Assembly: GCA_002286855.1 (NCBI GenBank)
Contig: NRSV01000067.1
Coordinates: forward strand, 153,750 to 196,440
Reading direction: 5' to 3'
From: Bipolaris cookei
Taxonomy: Eukaryota; Ascomycota; Dothideomycetes; Pleosporales; Pleosporaceae
Length of the DNA stretch: 42,691 nucleotides
Part shown: positions 1 through 11,179 of the stretch, in pieces
Numbering within the stretch: position 1 is the stretch's first letter
How the letters are laid out: every line of letters starts with the position of its first letter
Notes under the pieces: generated by a model
What the model was told of the DNA's origin: nothing
The model's database searches: none
What the model saw: the letters and a program-made list of their open reading frames with translations, nothing else
Made by a program: the position numbers and the translations under genes

Positions 1-2
1 TA

Positions 3-404
3 CAACAACAAGAAGAGGCGGCAGCAAAACTCCAAAAAGAGCAGGATAGAGAGGCACGTGCTGCTGCTGCCGCATGCCGAAAGCAGCTTCAAGCAGAGGC
101 AAAGGCAGAGCGTGAGGTGGCCAAGATAGCAAGGGCAAAGGAGCGTGAGGCACGTGCCGCGCAGCTAGCTGCCGCGAGGGCACGCAAAGCTGAAGAACGC
201 GCTGCTGCAACTGCAAAAAAACTTCGAGATACGCAAAACAAAGCTATCCGAAAAGCCTCATCATCTCAAAAGTCAAAAGTTACTAAGCGTGGTGGTGTTG
301 CGGCTGCTCAAAGTAGTAGTAGTGTTGCGGAGCCAATCCCTAAGCCTCCGCCCAAAACCACCACGCGCGGCCGGAATATTAAGTTGCCGAAGAAACATGA
401 GTAA
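3..404 (+). CDS. C-terminal end of a pogo/Fot1-like transposase, cut by the left edge
   Basis: The reading frame is open from base 3 to the stop at 404, so only the last ~133 residues are present. They are a highly charged Ala/Glu/Lys/Arg coiled-coil-like tail (repeats such as AKAEREVAKIARAKEREARA) ending in TTRGRNIKLPKK. The same kind of tail, ending SRGRKIAPRRKF, closes the transposase of TE-C at 30294-31340, so this is the 3' end of a related DDE transposase whose catalytic part lies outside the window. No terminal inverted repeat was recognised just downstream. The family assignment rests on that internal comparison alone; the fragment carries no catalytic motif of its own. Confidence 0.6.
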   Translation, partial: QQQEEAAAKLQKEQDREARAAAAACRKQLQAEAKAEREVAKIARAKEREARAAQLAAARARKAEERAAATAKKLRDTQNKAIRKASSSQKSKVTKRGGVAAAQSSSSVAEPIPKPPPKTTTRGRNIKLPKKHE

Positions 405-1403
405 ATATAAATATACCGTATTACTGGCAGACTACTCCAACAAAAAATCTGGTGATATCAGCTTTTGTATGGGGCTGTACAGCTTCATTTGTGTGGGTGT
501 CCATATATACAGTCGGTGTTGCGTTCCGAGATGGTGTTGCAGCACTGACCACCTACAATACGTTACACAACGATGGAAATCTGGCACTGTGAATCTTCCG
601 ATACTGTTCCATACGCAAGCAGAATCTTGCTTCTTTTCACGCTCCGAAACCATCGGCCATGGCAATAGCTATAGCCATAGTCACATGCCTAAGTATATGT
701 CTTTCCATCTAGGGACTCGATAGCACCTCAAGGAGTTGTGTTCACATCAGCTATATGACCCTGATCGCATATGCATCCAAACGTCTTGTACTTTTACTCT
801 GAATCGAAGCTTGCGCTCGATGAATGTAATAATGAACATGCAAAATTGCAAGCCCTCACGTATAGTTTATCCGTTGACTGCTTTGCGCCCTTTCGATAAA
901 TGACTCACCGACTCAGGCCTCCAGAGAAATACGTTCCTCCATTGCACCCAGACATCAGCTCTCTTCAATACCCAATATGCCATCTTATGCTATGAATTGT
1001 ATTGTGCAAAAGACAGATAGGATCGTCTGTAACCGTATTATATGTCGTAACATCACTCTAAACTACAAGCCTGATACGATTTGGACTGCAAGGCTTCCCT
1101 AACTTAAACGTATAGAGAGGCTGGTAAACGAAATGCAGAAAACAAAAAAGGGCGTAACTGGCTTTGAGCCACGGTACAACACTAGGCACTAGTACTCAAA
1201 GCATAACAATAACCTAACAAAAGACCCCGGATAATTGAGTCACATCACCACCAAACTATCTATATTAGACCGAGACATCCCCACGACTTCTTATGCTTGA
1301 CTTGTATCTTATCTTCACATACTCGAAACAACAACTTTAACAATACCCACCTTAGGCAATACAGCACAGTACCCATCCAGCAGCACAAGAGAGAGAGGAA
1401 AAC
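405..1403. other. Intergenic, no gene recognised
   Basis: About 1 kb between the transposase tail and the NADAR gene. Short frames here (for example 432-665 on the minus strand) lack recognisable motifs. The last ~150 bases are AT- and CA-rich and presumably hold the promoter and 5' leader of the 1404 gene. Confidence 0.5.
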
Positions 1404-2126
1404 ATGCCAGAACTAGCACCAACCGACTCCCGATTCTCTTCTGAACCCATCTTCTTCTGGAAACAAAATGAGAGCAATGGCTACCTCTGCCAATGGTACG
1501 CCTCCCCCTTCATCGTCTCAGACACGACATATGCGACATGCGAAATGTACATGATGATCCAAAAAGCGCTGCTTTTCAACGACGATGACACGGCACAAAA
1601 AATGCTCCGAACAACCGATCCACGCAAGCACAAGGGGCTAGGGCGCAAGGTGCAAGGGTTCGACCAGGCAGTATGGGATGAGCGTACGTTTTCCTTGTTT
1701 TCCACTATCGCAATTTCTTCTTTGTCGTCACGAGAGAGAACTGACCAAGGGTTGGGTACTGGATTAGATAAGTTCAACATTGTTGTGCAGGCATCATATT
1801 ACAAGTTTACCATTAGCCGAGATGCAGAGCGCTTGCAGCGTATGCTGCTTGCAACGGGTGAACGCGAGCTGATCGAGGCGAGTCCGTTCGACTGCGTGTG
1901 GGGCATTGGATTCAAGCAGGCGGATGCGATGCTGAATCTTGAGTTCTGGGGCGAGAATCTACTAGGGAAGGCTCTCATGGAAGTGAGGAAGCGGTTGAGG
2001 GATGAGGAGAAAGAAAAGGAGGATCAGTCGAGGCGGGATCGTGAGCAGTGGGAGCAGAATATATTGGGTAGAGTAAGGTCGGCGGCAAAAGAGAGAAGAA
2101 ATCAAGAGGGAGAGGCAAGCAGGTGA
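1404..2126 (+). CDS. NADAR-domain protein (YbiA/RibX-like), one 84-bp intron
   Basis: NADAR proteins are N-glycosidases acting on ADP-ribose-linked or riboflavin-pathway substrates; the specific substrate here is not known. All family blocks are present in order: FFWKQNESNGYLCQWYASPF near the N-terminus, YATCEMYMMIQKALLF, then HKFNIVVQASYYKF, the WGIG block (ASPFDCVWGIGF) and NLLGKALMEVRKRL. The last ~40 residues are a charged Glu/Lys/Arg helix. The start ATG at 1404 is the first in frame. An intron at 1684-1767 (donor GTACGT, acceptor TTAG, branch-like CTGAC at 1741) is inferred because removing it restores the expected W..HKF block; exons 1404-1683 and 1768-2126 give 212 residues. The intron is a multiple of three with no stop, so retention would add 28 residues. 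Confidence 0.85.
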   Translation: MPELAPTDSRFSSEPIFFWKQNESNGYLCQWYASPFIVSDTTYATCEMYMMIQKALLFNDDDTAQKMLRTTDPRKHKGLGRKVQGFDQAVWDERTFSLFSTIAISSLSSRERTDQGLGTGLDKFNIVVQASYYKFTISRDAERLQRMLLATGERELIEASPFDCVWGIGFKQADAMLNLEFWGENLLGKALMEVRKRLRDEEKEKEDQSRRDREQWEQNILGRVRSAAKERRNQEGEASR

Positions 2127-2345
2127 TGGGAAGGCGATGGAGAATGGCAAGCAACATATGACATCACATGATGCCAGGTAAAAAGGACTAGGAGCACCTG
2201 GATGTATGAGTAATAAAAACGTCCTTTTTTTTTCATTCGAAAGATCCATTGTATATAACAAGGTTTGGAAGCAGAAAACGACCATGTTTTACCAAGCAAA
2301 ACAAAACACCAGTCCGTCAACTCCCATGATAACAGTATGCCAAGC

Positions 2346-3018
2346 TCAACACCTCTTCCACTGAAAATACAAATTGGACGTAAACCTGCCGGACTCCTTA
2401 GTCGCAGCAAGCACGCCATTAGCAGGGGTAGCAAACGGCGTCAGGGCAACCTCGCTGTTGATATTGAACAAGGCGTCCTTGCCGCAGGGTGACCAGACTG
2501 CCGCCGGCACGTTATCCTGCTTGTAGTATTTGTCGTTGAACGGACCGGCGATGACGAGTGCCGACGAGGTTTGGTCTTGCTCGCCGGAAAAGTAGTAGGT
2601 TGACTTTACAACGCCCGTGACGCCAGTGTCAAGCTCGCCCCAGCCAGAGTAGTCGGCGCTGAAGACGGCAAAGGAGAAGCCTGGGCTGAACTCGAGACCG
2701 AGATTGATTTGGCAGTTCTTTCGTGACTCTTCTGGGCCTTTGCCACTGCCTACACGTGCGGTGAATTGTTTGTTGAAGTCTATTGGGTTTTGTGGGTCAG
2801 CATGCACACCCAACGAAGGAGTGGGGAAAGGATGATATGAAAGAGGACGTACAGATGGGTAAGATGCCTTGCTCGGTCCAGTCAATGTCAATGCTGCCTT
2901 GAGGACATCCCGAGCCGCCAGATACAACACTTTTGATCTTGAAGGAATCTGGTGCTTGGTATGTTGGTGCAGCGGCTGCGACGGCCGCGAGCACAAGAGT
3001 AGCCAATGTATACTTCAT
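2346..3018 (-). CDS. Small secreted DUF4360-type protein, one intron
   Basis: Exons 2853-3018 and 2346-2779 (minus strand) join across a 73-bp intron (donor GTACGT, acceptor ATAG) to give 199 residues. The protein starts with a clear signal peptide (MKYTLATLVLAAVAAAAP), so it is predicted to be secreted. The mature part has the pattern SGGSGCPQGSIDIDW, then SRKNCQINLGLEFSPGFSF and a C-terminal half rich in beta-strand-like sequence with paired cysteines (SPCGK and the final WKRC). This arrangement matches fungal DUF4360 proteins, which are of about this length and have no established function. It is convergent with the 1404 gene, the two stops being about 220 bases apart. Classification is from memory of the family pattern. 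Confidence 0.75.
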
Positions 3019-4278
3019 GGTGAGTTGCTTTGATGTAAAAATGAATTAAAGGACTGTCAACTAAAAGTCGAAGCTGCTACGAGATGCAAAAAAAAGGCTA
3101 ATGTTCAAACTGTCAGATCATGGGCATACATGGTTTATATGTTGCCACGGGGTATAAGTATGCGACCTAGAACCCCAGGTAGTGCAACGCTACATACTTT
3201 TAGTCTCAAGATAGTTCTGTACTAATACCCATCACCTGCCCCATGCGCAATGCAGAGCAAGGCAGCTGATTGGGAACCACATTCATCAGGCTCAAGACAA
3301 GATGGCCAATCGTTGGTGATAGTCGGAGGCTTCGTTCAGCTCCTGTATCGCAGCCTCGGAGACAGCAACAAACCAGGCATGGTTGCCATGCGCGCAATAT
3401 GAAGCTGCGCTCGTCGATATTACTTGTAGACTTGAAGACACGGGAGACAGGCCGAGGAGAAAAAGGGAAGCTGCATGGGCTGAACGCAGGGCAGCTGCCG
3501 CTCTGGAACTTTCGGCTTCCCGAGCAAACTTTGCTGCAATAAAAATGGAAACTACCTGTGTTCGGCCTCAAGGTGGATTGCAGCATGCTAGATAGGCGAG
3601 AGTCTCCAATATAATAGATTGAAAGACCCGGTCGAGGTCACGACACGGAGACGGAACGGTAGATTGCGGGCTGCGCTGTTTCTGGGGAAACTTTGGCTGC
3701 TTTAGCGAGTGCGAGGGATCATTAAACTTTTTTCCTTTTCTCTTTTCTAGCAACGGTTCGAGCACTGCATTGGTCTAGGATTCGTATTCTTCATCAATGG
3801 CCTTGCGCATGGTGCATGTGCTGTCAGCACAACTGCGACATGGGAACATGACAAAAGAATTACTTTAAATACGTTGGTTCCATGGACATATTGTGCAACG
3901 TATTGAGGGGCAAAACCGTTCAGTGGCGGTTCTCGAATATGCGGGCTGGGTAAATGGACCAGGACGTCACGACAGGTGACACGCCACTGTTGCCAAGGGT
4001 TAGAGTATGCGCCTAAACATTACCATACATATTGCACCCGCCACCATCCAGGGCAGGACTGGTCGAAGGAGCGAGAGAAGATAAGAGAGAGTAAACGTGT
4101 TCGTAGCGCAGTGCGTCATGTTGTGATGGATAATATGGTAGCATTAACCTGCCAGCTAACGCCTCTCGTGAACCCAATGCTCGTATACATACAAGAGCTG
4201 AAACTGCAGTGCGGCCTAGAACAACAGATGAACGCCATGGCAGACCCGCCAATGCAATGCCTGGTAGAGTACAAACAG
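3019..4278. other. Intergenic, no gene recognised
   Basis: This holds the promoter side of the DUF4360-type gene and the 3' flank of Ada3. Short frames at 3270-3595 and 3976-4368 show no recognisable domain, signal peptide or repeat. Confidence 0.5.
3134..3139 (-). promoter_or_regulatory. Candidate TATA box of the DUF4360-type gene
   Basis: On the minus strand the sequence ACATATAAACC lies about 116 bases upstream of the ATG at 3018, a plausible TATA position for a fungal secreted-protein gene. No expression evidence. Confidence 0.35.
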
Positions 4279-6359
4279 CTACTCTTCTGCTTCGGTATTC
4301 CAAATCTCCACCTCTCTATTCTCCAGTTCCTTCATCTTATCCTCGCCAAAAATGGTCTCGGTTGGTAGGCCGGTTTTGCCATAGTTTACTACCGGCCCGA
4401 TGGTGTTGAGCCATTGTGTTCTCCTCTCCATGAGCGTTCGGATTGGCTCGCCAACGCCTGGCCTCGAGATGCCAGCGTTGGCGACAGGATGGCTGCCACC
4501 ACCCGCGCCGCCAGGTCGCTTGTTTTGTTTCTTGCCTTTTCCAAGATTGCGATTGCGCTTAAGATATGCTGCATTTAACTGGTTGTCCAGGTCGTCGGCT
4601 ATGGTGTTGTATTCCTGTTGGGCTATACGCTCTTCGGTAAGCTCTAGGAGACGCTGTTTTCGCGCGCCGTTGATGATGGATTGTTTGCGGAGCTCTTCCT
4701 GCAGAAAGCGCAGTCGCTGCGCGACTTCGTCGTCAAAGTGAGAATCGTACGATTGGGCTTCGGCGTCCGCCTCAGAAATGAAGCCAAAATGCTTGAGTTC
4801 CATGAGTATACGATCCTCCATGCCCACAAAGTCGGTGCGTGCACCTTGGACTGGGGGCTTCCAGCCAGGCTGGGCGAGATCAGGGAGTTGGGTTGCAGCA
4901 GCAAGAGAATTGGTATTGCTCATGTCTGACGGTGCGCCTGCGCCCTCGTCAATGTCCATGGCATCTCCGCCAATACCGTTTGTCTCGTTTTGGTTGTTCT
5001 GGGTGCCTCGCCCTTCTGGTCGTAGTGTGGCCAGCAGACGGGACAGTAAAGGACCAGCTGAGACTTGGTCTGTTTCCAGCACGTCGTCTGATATGTCTTC
5101 AGCTGAGCCACGCGGGACGTTTGGAGGTGGCCGCTGATCATTCGAGTCAATGTGCATGGACCCGTCTTCTTCAGCCCAAATCTCCTTGTAGTGTCGCGGC
5201 CCACGCCTGGGTAACACAAAGGGCGCTACCCGGTCGCCTCGCTCCTTTAAGAATGCAACGTCTTCCTCTGTCAGGGGCCTGATGTAGGGCTCGACGTAAT
5301 TGGCAAATACCGTGGCGTTGACCTGTGATGGCGGCTTCGCATTGGAAAAGTCCTTGTCCGGGGGCGAACCGGCTATCTTGTCGCGCAGGTCGGTGACGGG
5401 GAACTGAGCGACGCAGTAGATTTCTTTCTTCTCTTCTATCGACATGCCCGGAGTCACCTCTCGGATGTGATATATGGTAGGGTCATCAAACTTGGCGGGG
5501 TCGGGCCCAAAGGTCTGGAACTGTGGTACGGCAGGAGCAGGGGCGGGTTGGTGGGAGACATCAGAGGCGCTGGGTGAAGGGGCGTCTGCTGGGCCTGTGC
5601 CAGCAGCCGAGGGTGGTGCTTGTGAGACTGGAGAGGATATGGCTGAAGAGTTGTCTGGTGGTTGAGTCAGCGAGCTGTTGGACCGCATGGGCCTGAGCCT
5701 GAATGAGATGCGCGGAGGAGCCGTGTTTGAGCGTTTTCATGAATGCGGGAAATGAAATGCAGGCGAGGTAAGAAAGGGCATATGATTGTATGGAGGTCTA
5801 CCAGGAAAAGAAGACTAAGAAGACAGCGAAGAAGAGGGGGTGGAGCAGTGGACTTGCCTTTGTCGCCTCCGTCCTGCCTGGTGACGCCGTGGGCGCCGAC
5901 TGTTGGGGGGTGTTTTCCGTTGTCGTCGTGTTTGGGGTTGACCTTTTTGAGCTTGTGTTTGCGATCGCGGTCGTCGGCTGCCTTGTCCTTTTCGCGGTCA
6001 CGCGGGGCGCGGCTCTTCTTGAGGCTCATGAGCTCCCTCAGGGCGCCTTCTGACTGGACACAGCGCGACTCTACATTTTTCAGCACTGTCTTCTCGATGT
6101 TGTCGCGCATGGTCAGTAGCTGCTTGCCCGAGGGAATTTGGGAGCCATTGCCAGCCGTCTCAAGAATCTCTTCGACGGTAACGGGGCACTTTTTCAGGTA
6201 CGAGGTGAGGCGGCCGCCAAAGTGCGACGAGGCCGACGAGGGCTCGACCGAGGCGCGCACATTAGGCAACGGGGTGGTGTTGCGGCTGCGGGGAGTCTGC
6301 GAGGGCTTGGAGCCGGGCTTTGTAGCCTTGGCCTTGCCGCTGAGGCCGGTGGGCGCCAT
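4279..6359 (-). CDS. NGG1: Ada3/Ngg1, adaptor subunit of SAGA/ADA histone acetyltransferase
   Basis: Ada3/Ngg1 links the Gcn5-Ada2 catalytic module to the SAGA and ADA complexes in the nucleus. Exon 1 starts at 6359 (MAPTGLSGKAKATKPG) and contains HFGGRLTSYLKKCPVTVEEI and a basic Lys/Arg/Asp stretch. Exon 2 has a long Pro/Ser/Ala-rich linker, then conserved blocks DPTIYHIREVTPGMSIEEKK and VEPYIRPLTEEDVAFLKERG. Its C-terminal Ada3 domain begins near LMELKHFGFISE, runs through a helix with RLRFLQEELRKQSIINGARK, and ends near EPIRTLMERRTQWLNTIGPV. The intron lies about 5699-5853. One donor reading is AA/GTCC at 5853 with an acceptor at 5699 or 5693, which keeps frame. AAAG/GCAAGT at 5857 matches a GC-AG donor but keeps frame only with a further acceptor inside exon 2. 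The protein is about 640 residues, normal for the family. Confidence 0.85.
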
Positions 6360-7490
6360 GACGGGTGCGCGGTGAATCGAGGGCGATGGTGGAGAGGCGG
6401 AGAGGCGGCCGGGCTGGAGGGCAGGCGCGCTGAGGTATGCGGGGAAGGCGCGCGCACAGGGGCGGGCAATGGCGACGGCGATGGCGATGGCGATGGCTGG
6501 ACGGAGCTGCTAGTCAGTGGGGGCTGAGTCGAGGATGCGCATCAGCATCAACACCAGTGACGGCGACGGCGACGGCGACGGCAACGGCGGTGGCCGAGGG
6601 AACGCGTGGGGGAGGCAGCGTTGGCGGAGTGGTTGTGGTTGCGGGCGCCGTCATCATGGCCATGGCTGCGCGGGCAAGGCGGCGATGGGGTCTCGTCTCG
6701 GCTCGCCTGGTGCGGTCTCTGTGCTGCGCGTGGTGCCAAGCTGCGCCTCATGGGTGGCTGCGGCAGCCACCACACACCTGCCATCTACTTACTGTGTAGT
6801 AGTAGTAGTTGTAGTACATAGATACACACATGTACATATGTACATGCATACATACATATCCACAGGCCCCCCAACGTCATCATGCCCGGGAAACGAGCTG
6901 CCGTGTGCGCTGCAGACCATGTCGTCGCCAGCCACCCTCAGCGGCGCCTGTGCCCAGCTACTTGCTTGACATAGCCAGATGGAGACATGTACTTGCATGG
7001 ATGCATGCGTATATAGGTACATGCGTAATATAGTATACGTATGCGTAAGTAGTAAGGATAGTACTGTATGAGTGCGCCTATGGCCGGGTTCGGCGTTTCT
7101 GGCCTCCGCACGGACGGCGCGGCTGTGCCCACCAGCCTCTCCCTCCGCTCTCTAGCCACCGCTGGCGCGAGGGCATCTGTATTCGTCACCACGGCTGCCG
7201 CTGACTACCCCGACGACGTGCCCGCCTCCTCCGCTCTGTCGTCGCCTTCGTCGCCTTCGTCGCCCTCGTCGCCCTCGTCGCCCTCGTTGCCCTTGTTGCC
7301 CTTGTTTCCCTCAGCATGGTCTGCAGTCGTGTCGTGTAGTGTAGCCGGTGCATGCCAGCGACGCCCGTCTAGTCCGCCCCTGTTGCGCCTTCCACCATGT
7401 GTACGTCACACCCGCTTGCTGCTCACTCCCCACTGCCCACTGCCCTCTACCCACTGCATCCCACGTGCTGACTGACACGACACAACACAG
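6360..7490. repeat. GC-rich divergent intergenic region with microsatellites
   Basis: The region separates Ada3 (minus) from the RING gene (plus) and presumably holds both promoters plus the unresolved first exon of the RING gene. It contains short tandem repeats: GGCGAY hexamers at about 6464-6497 and 6559-6588, a GTA/ACATAC-rich tract at about 6787-6870, and a 9-base period (TCGCCYTCG) at about 7241-7310. Many open frames in this interval are products of these repeats and are not credited as genes. Confidence 0.6.
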
Positions 7491-9206
7491 CTGCCCAACA
7501 CATCGCCATCTTCACCATTGACTTCCCCGACCCTCGCTTCATCGACTACGACAACAACCAGTTCCAGTCGCTCAACGAGTCCCTCGGCTTCCGCTACAAC
7601 ATCCTCGACAACATCCAGACCCTCTCCACCAAAGGCATCGACCCGGACCAGGATCCCTTTGGCATCCTCTATGTTCCCCAGGTCTACACTTCAGGCTGTA
7701 AAGAGGCCCAGGCCCAGTACGTCCCTGCAAACGCCACGCGCCTAGAAAATCTGCCAAACGACAAGGACTACGCCCTCATCGCCGTTGCGCCTTGGTACTC
7801 GCCCCAATGCACCATTGAGTACTTCACCGAGGCCCGCAAGCACTCGACCAAAGCCTTCATCACCTACTTGCCCGGCGATAGCAATGCAAAGCCCCCAGTG
7901 CTCAACGACGCCGCATGGAACCTCGAAGATGGCGGAAGCTGGCAGTCGCGTAACAAGTTCCCCACCTATGCCGTTTCCTCCATGACTGGATCCAACATCA
8001 TGGATCAGCTGAACCTCTACTCCGGAAACCTGAGCGATGTACCTCACGCAGATCAACTGTCCCAGATATACGACAGCACCGACTATATCCGCCTCTGGGC
8101 CAACATCGGCACAGGTCAGTAGCCGCTGCCTCGTTGCATACACTGTACTAACACTCTAGCCAGACTCTACTAGTCAGCTTCCAAGTCTTTGGGTTTTCCT
8201 TGTCATCGTACTAGCCATCCTGCTCGTTGCTGTTAGCTTCACCTCTGTCGTTATGCACATCATCCAGCGAAGACGTCGCAACGACCTTCGCCAGCGCGTT
8301 CTTGACGGACAGGTAGACCTCGAAGCACTCGGAGTAAAGCGTCTCAATGTGTCGCAACAAATACTCGACAAGCTACCAATTCACACGTTTTCTGGAAATA
8401 GTCCGAGTCATTCAGAAAAGGCCGACCCAGAACCCCTTGGTCCACCAAACGCCGGCCCATCTTCTGTTGCAAATGCCGAAACTGGTCACAAACCCACTCT
8501 GACTCGTCACTTGTCTGCCCCTGAACTACCAAAGTCGTCCATGTCCAGTTCTTGGTCGCAACCAACTTGTCCCATCTGCATGGACGACTTTGAGCCAAAC
8601 GAATCTCAAGTGCGAGAGCTCCCTTGCCACCACATCTTCCATCCCGAGTGCATCGATCCCTTTCTACTTGGCCACTCATCATTGTGTCCCATGTGCAAGC
8701 GGAGCGTCTTGCCTACGGGTGTGTGTCCAGTCAAGATCACAAACATCATGGTTCGGCGGGAGCGGCACATCAACCGCGTCCGGGCGCGCAGTGCCCGTGC
8801 AGGGAACCCCCAACCAAGCTTAACTACGGCTATGACTCTGGACCTATCAGCATCACCAGCTTCACCTGCTCGACCGCCTATGGCTCAGGCATCGCTCGGT
8901 AATCGAATAGGCGGAGCCATCACAGGACGCAGAATCTTTAGTGCACCACAACGAACGCAATCTCGACCGAGTGACATTGAAATGGCAATGACATCGCCAT
9001 CAGGCGCTTCAGCACCACATCTGCCACCCAACGCATCATCTTCACAACAATCCCAAAACTGCGACCCTGCGCAAAGTCGCAGGGAATGGGCGCGACAACG
9101 GGCTCTGGCCATGCTTGGCCCTCACCACGCACCCGCCAGCGATGAAGACGAAGAGCAAAATCTTCCAAAATGGAAGCGTCTTCTTCGCAAAGTCTTCCCA
9201 ACCTAG
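7491..9206 (+). CDS. PA-TM-RING E3 ubiquitin ligase (first exon unresolved)
   Basis: Proteins of this type (RNF13/Goliath-like) are endomembrane ubiquitin ligases with a lumenal PA-like domain and a cytosolic RING-H2 finger. An exon begins after an acceptor ending at 7490 and runs to 8114 (AQHIAIFTIDFPDPRF onward, PA-like lumenal part with NATR and other glycosylation-type motifs). A 49-bp intron at 8115-8163 (donor GTCAGT, branch TACTAAC, acceptor CCAG) joins it to 8164-9206. Exon 2 begins with a single transmembrane helix (LWVFLVIVLAILLVAVSF) followed by basic RRRRN. The RING-H2 lies at about 8568-8696: CPIC, LPCHHIFHPEC and LCPMCKR. The tail is Ser/Ala/Pro-rich. At least 554 residues are visible. 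The signal-peptide exon upstream of 7490 could not be fixed. Confidence 0.8.
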
Positions 9207-9388
9207 TTACCACCAATGTGACCTTATGGGAAACTTCTTCCTTTCCTTCTTATCTACATTATGATACCAGGGCATCATCTCGGCGCAACCATATTCTTCG
9301 TTCATTAAATTTAAATTTTTAACAAAGGAGTTAGGTTTAGTTAATTTTCACTCTTTATATACTATTTCTAGTCTATACTATAAGTCTA

Positions 9389-10503
9389 CAACGTGAGTGT
9401 ATAGCGAGATTGCCATTATAGCGAGATTGCCACTCTACCAAGACCCCATCAACTTCACGACCATTACATGATTATTACAACGCAACAACAAAGGTAAATT
9501 TAGATTGTAATAGACTATTCTACTCAGAATTATTTTCTACATCTTGCTTGCATTTGCGCAAGTTGTGCCCAGTCTCACCACAGCGTCCACGGCGCCTTTG
9601 TGATGGTTCACCTGCCTCAACGCGAGCTCTCTTCTTTTCCTTCTTCCCATCACTACGCCCCCTCCCCCCCCAAAAAATCTCTTAGAATTACCAATCGCTC
9701 TCCCTCCTCCACTATTGGAGCTTTTTCCCTCTGCAATAGCTTTCCTCTATGCGATCTTCGTCGCGTGGCGGCTTCATTAGCTGCTTCAAGCCTAGCGTTG
9801 TGATTTTGTGACAACACCAGCTTGTACGCAATAATCGCAGCGCCTTTAGCCAGCCTTTCAAAGGCAACCACCATACTTGACAGTGAACTGTCTATATACC
9901 TCTGAATCATCTTCTTTACTAGCGTCGATTGCGACCCTAGGTCTAGGGTATTGCTTGGGGTTTGCGACAGCCAGGGCAGATCTTCTGCAACAGGTGGTGT
10001 TGGCGTCTGTAGCTTGATGTCGAGCTTCGATATCACCATCTCTAGGTCGTGTGGAACTAAGTCCGCACCTCGGAACCCTCCTAAGATGTTGTCCTTTGTA
10101 AAAGTCTTGCCATTGGCTTGCTGGAAGGATAGGAGGAACTCTATTTTCGTCATGTGGTTGATCCCATTGCGCATCATGTCCTCGGCTTGGCGCCCATACG
10201 CCCTCTTCAAAGGCGAAAAGCAGCCCACACCAAGTGACTGTAGTAGATGGGAAGAGTGCGGAGGTATTCAGAAAGTAACGGTATTATATTTGCAGTTTTT
10301 TGGAGATCCAGCGAGTTATGGCTCTCATAACCGTCAATAATGAACAGACGGTGGCTGCCTACCACCTTCTTTTTTGTATGCTCATTATAGTACTGCAGCC
10401 AATGTAGGCCAAGCTCATTCGTCGTCCAGCCGTTCTTGGAGACTGTAAGAACCCAATCTCGAGGTAGGCTATCCTCCTTGTACCAGACAGAGAGGTGGTG
10501 CTT
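9389..10503 (-). mobile_element. TE-A1: 3' half of a Fot1/pogo element, minus strand
   Basis: The minus strand encodes the C-terminal half of a Fot1/pogo transposase, from about HLSVWYKEDSLPRDWVLTVS near 10500 through GSHRLFIIDGYESHNS to a stop at 9520. A zinc knuckle with spacing CX2CX4HX4C lies near the end. The frame is disrupted between HNS and the region around 10267, so it is dead. The outer end at 9389 follows a TA and carries two copies of TATAGCGAGATTGCCA (9400-9415 and 9417-9432). The 5' half is missing; the copy ends where it meets TE-A2 head to head near 10500. The element end is inferred from the TA and repeat; its partner end is absent. Confidence 0.7.
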
Positions 10504-11179
10504 GCCTCGGAATTGGGTTCTTGCAGTCTCTGAGAATGGATGGATAACAAATAAACTTAGTATAAAGTGGCTGGAGCACTCTGACAAGCATTCAAAAGAA
10601 CGCACTTTTGGAGCCCATCGTCTGCTTATTCTTGATGGCCATGAGAGCCACAACTCCGCCAAGTTCCAGCAACACTGCACAGAGGCAAAGATTGTTACTC
10701 TCTGCATACCTCCGCACTCTTCCCATCTACTACAGTCACTTGGTGTGGGCTGCTTTTCGCCTTTGAAGAGGGCGTATGGGCGCCAAGCCGAGGACATGAT
10801 GCGCAATGGGATCAACCACATGACGAAAATAGAGTTCCTCCTATCCTTCCAGCAAGCCAATGGCAAGACTTTTACAAAGGACAACATCTTAGGAGGGTTC
10901 CGAGGTGCGGACTTAGTTCCACACGACCTAGAGATGGTGATATCGAAGCTCGACATCAAGCTACAGACGCCAACACCACCTGTTGCAGAAGATCTGCCCT
11001 GGCTGTCGCAAACCCCAAGCAATACCCTAGACCTAGGGTCGCAATCGACGCTAGTAAAGAAGATGATTCAGAGGTATATAGACAGTTCACTGTCAAGTAT
11101 GGTGGTTGCCTTTGAAAGGCTGGCTAAAGGCGCTGCGATTATTGCGTACAAGCTGGTGTTGTCACAAAATCACAACGCT
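9794..11179. repeat. 474-bp perfect inverted repeat inside the TE-A pair
   Basis: Bases 9794-10267 are the reverse complement of 10706-11179 with no difference seen by direct line-by-line reading. The arms are separated by 438 bases. Immediately outside the arms the two element copies differ clearly: at the inner edge GAATACC versus GCATACC, with several changes beyond, and at the outer edge AACGCTAGGC versus AACGCTGGGC followed by extensive divergence. The arms cover the third catalytic block and the coiled-coil part of the transposase. Confidence 0.9.

Noticed and set aside
4400..5282. Plus-strand frames of 80-147 codons opposite Ada3
   Set aside because: Antisense shadows of a well-supported conserved gene.
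6437..7475. Several open frames of 70-150 codons
   Set aside because: They are generated by GC-rich hexamer and nonamer repeats (GGCGAY, TCGCCYTCG) and lack domain motifs.
10207..11022. 271-codon minus-strand frame and the matching plus-strand frame at 9951-10340
   Set aside because: Most of each is the antisense shadow of the other arm's transposase; the identical shadow proteins simply reflect the perfect inverted repeat. Only the C-terminal ~100 codons of the minus frame are real TE-A1 coding.
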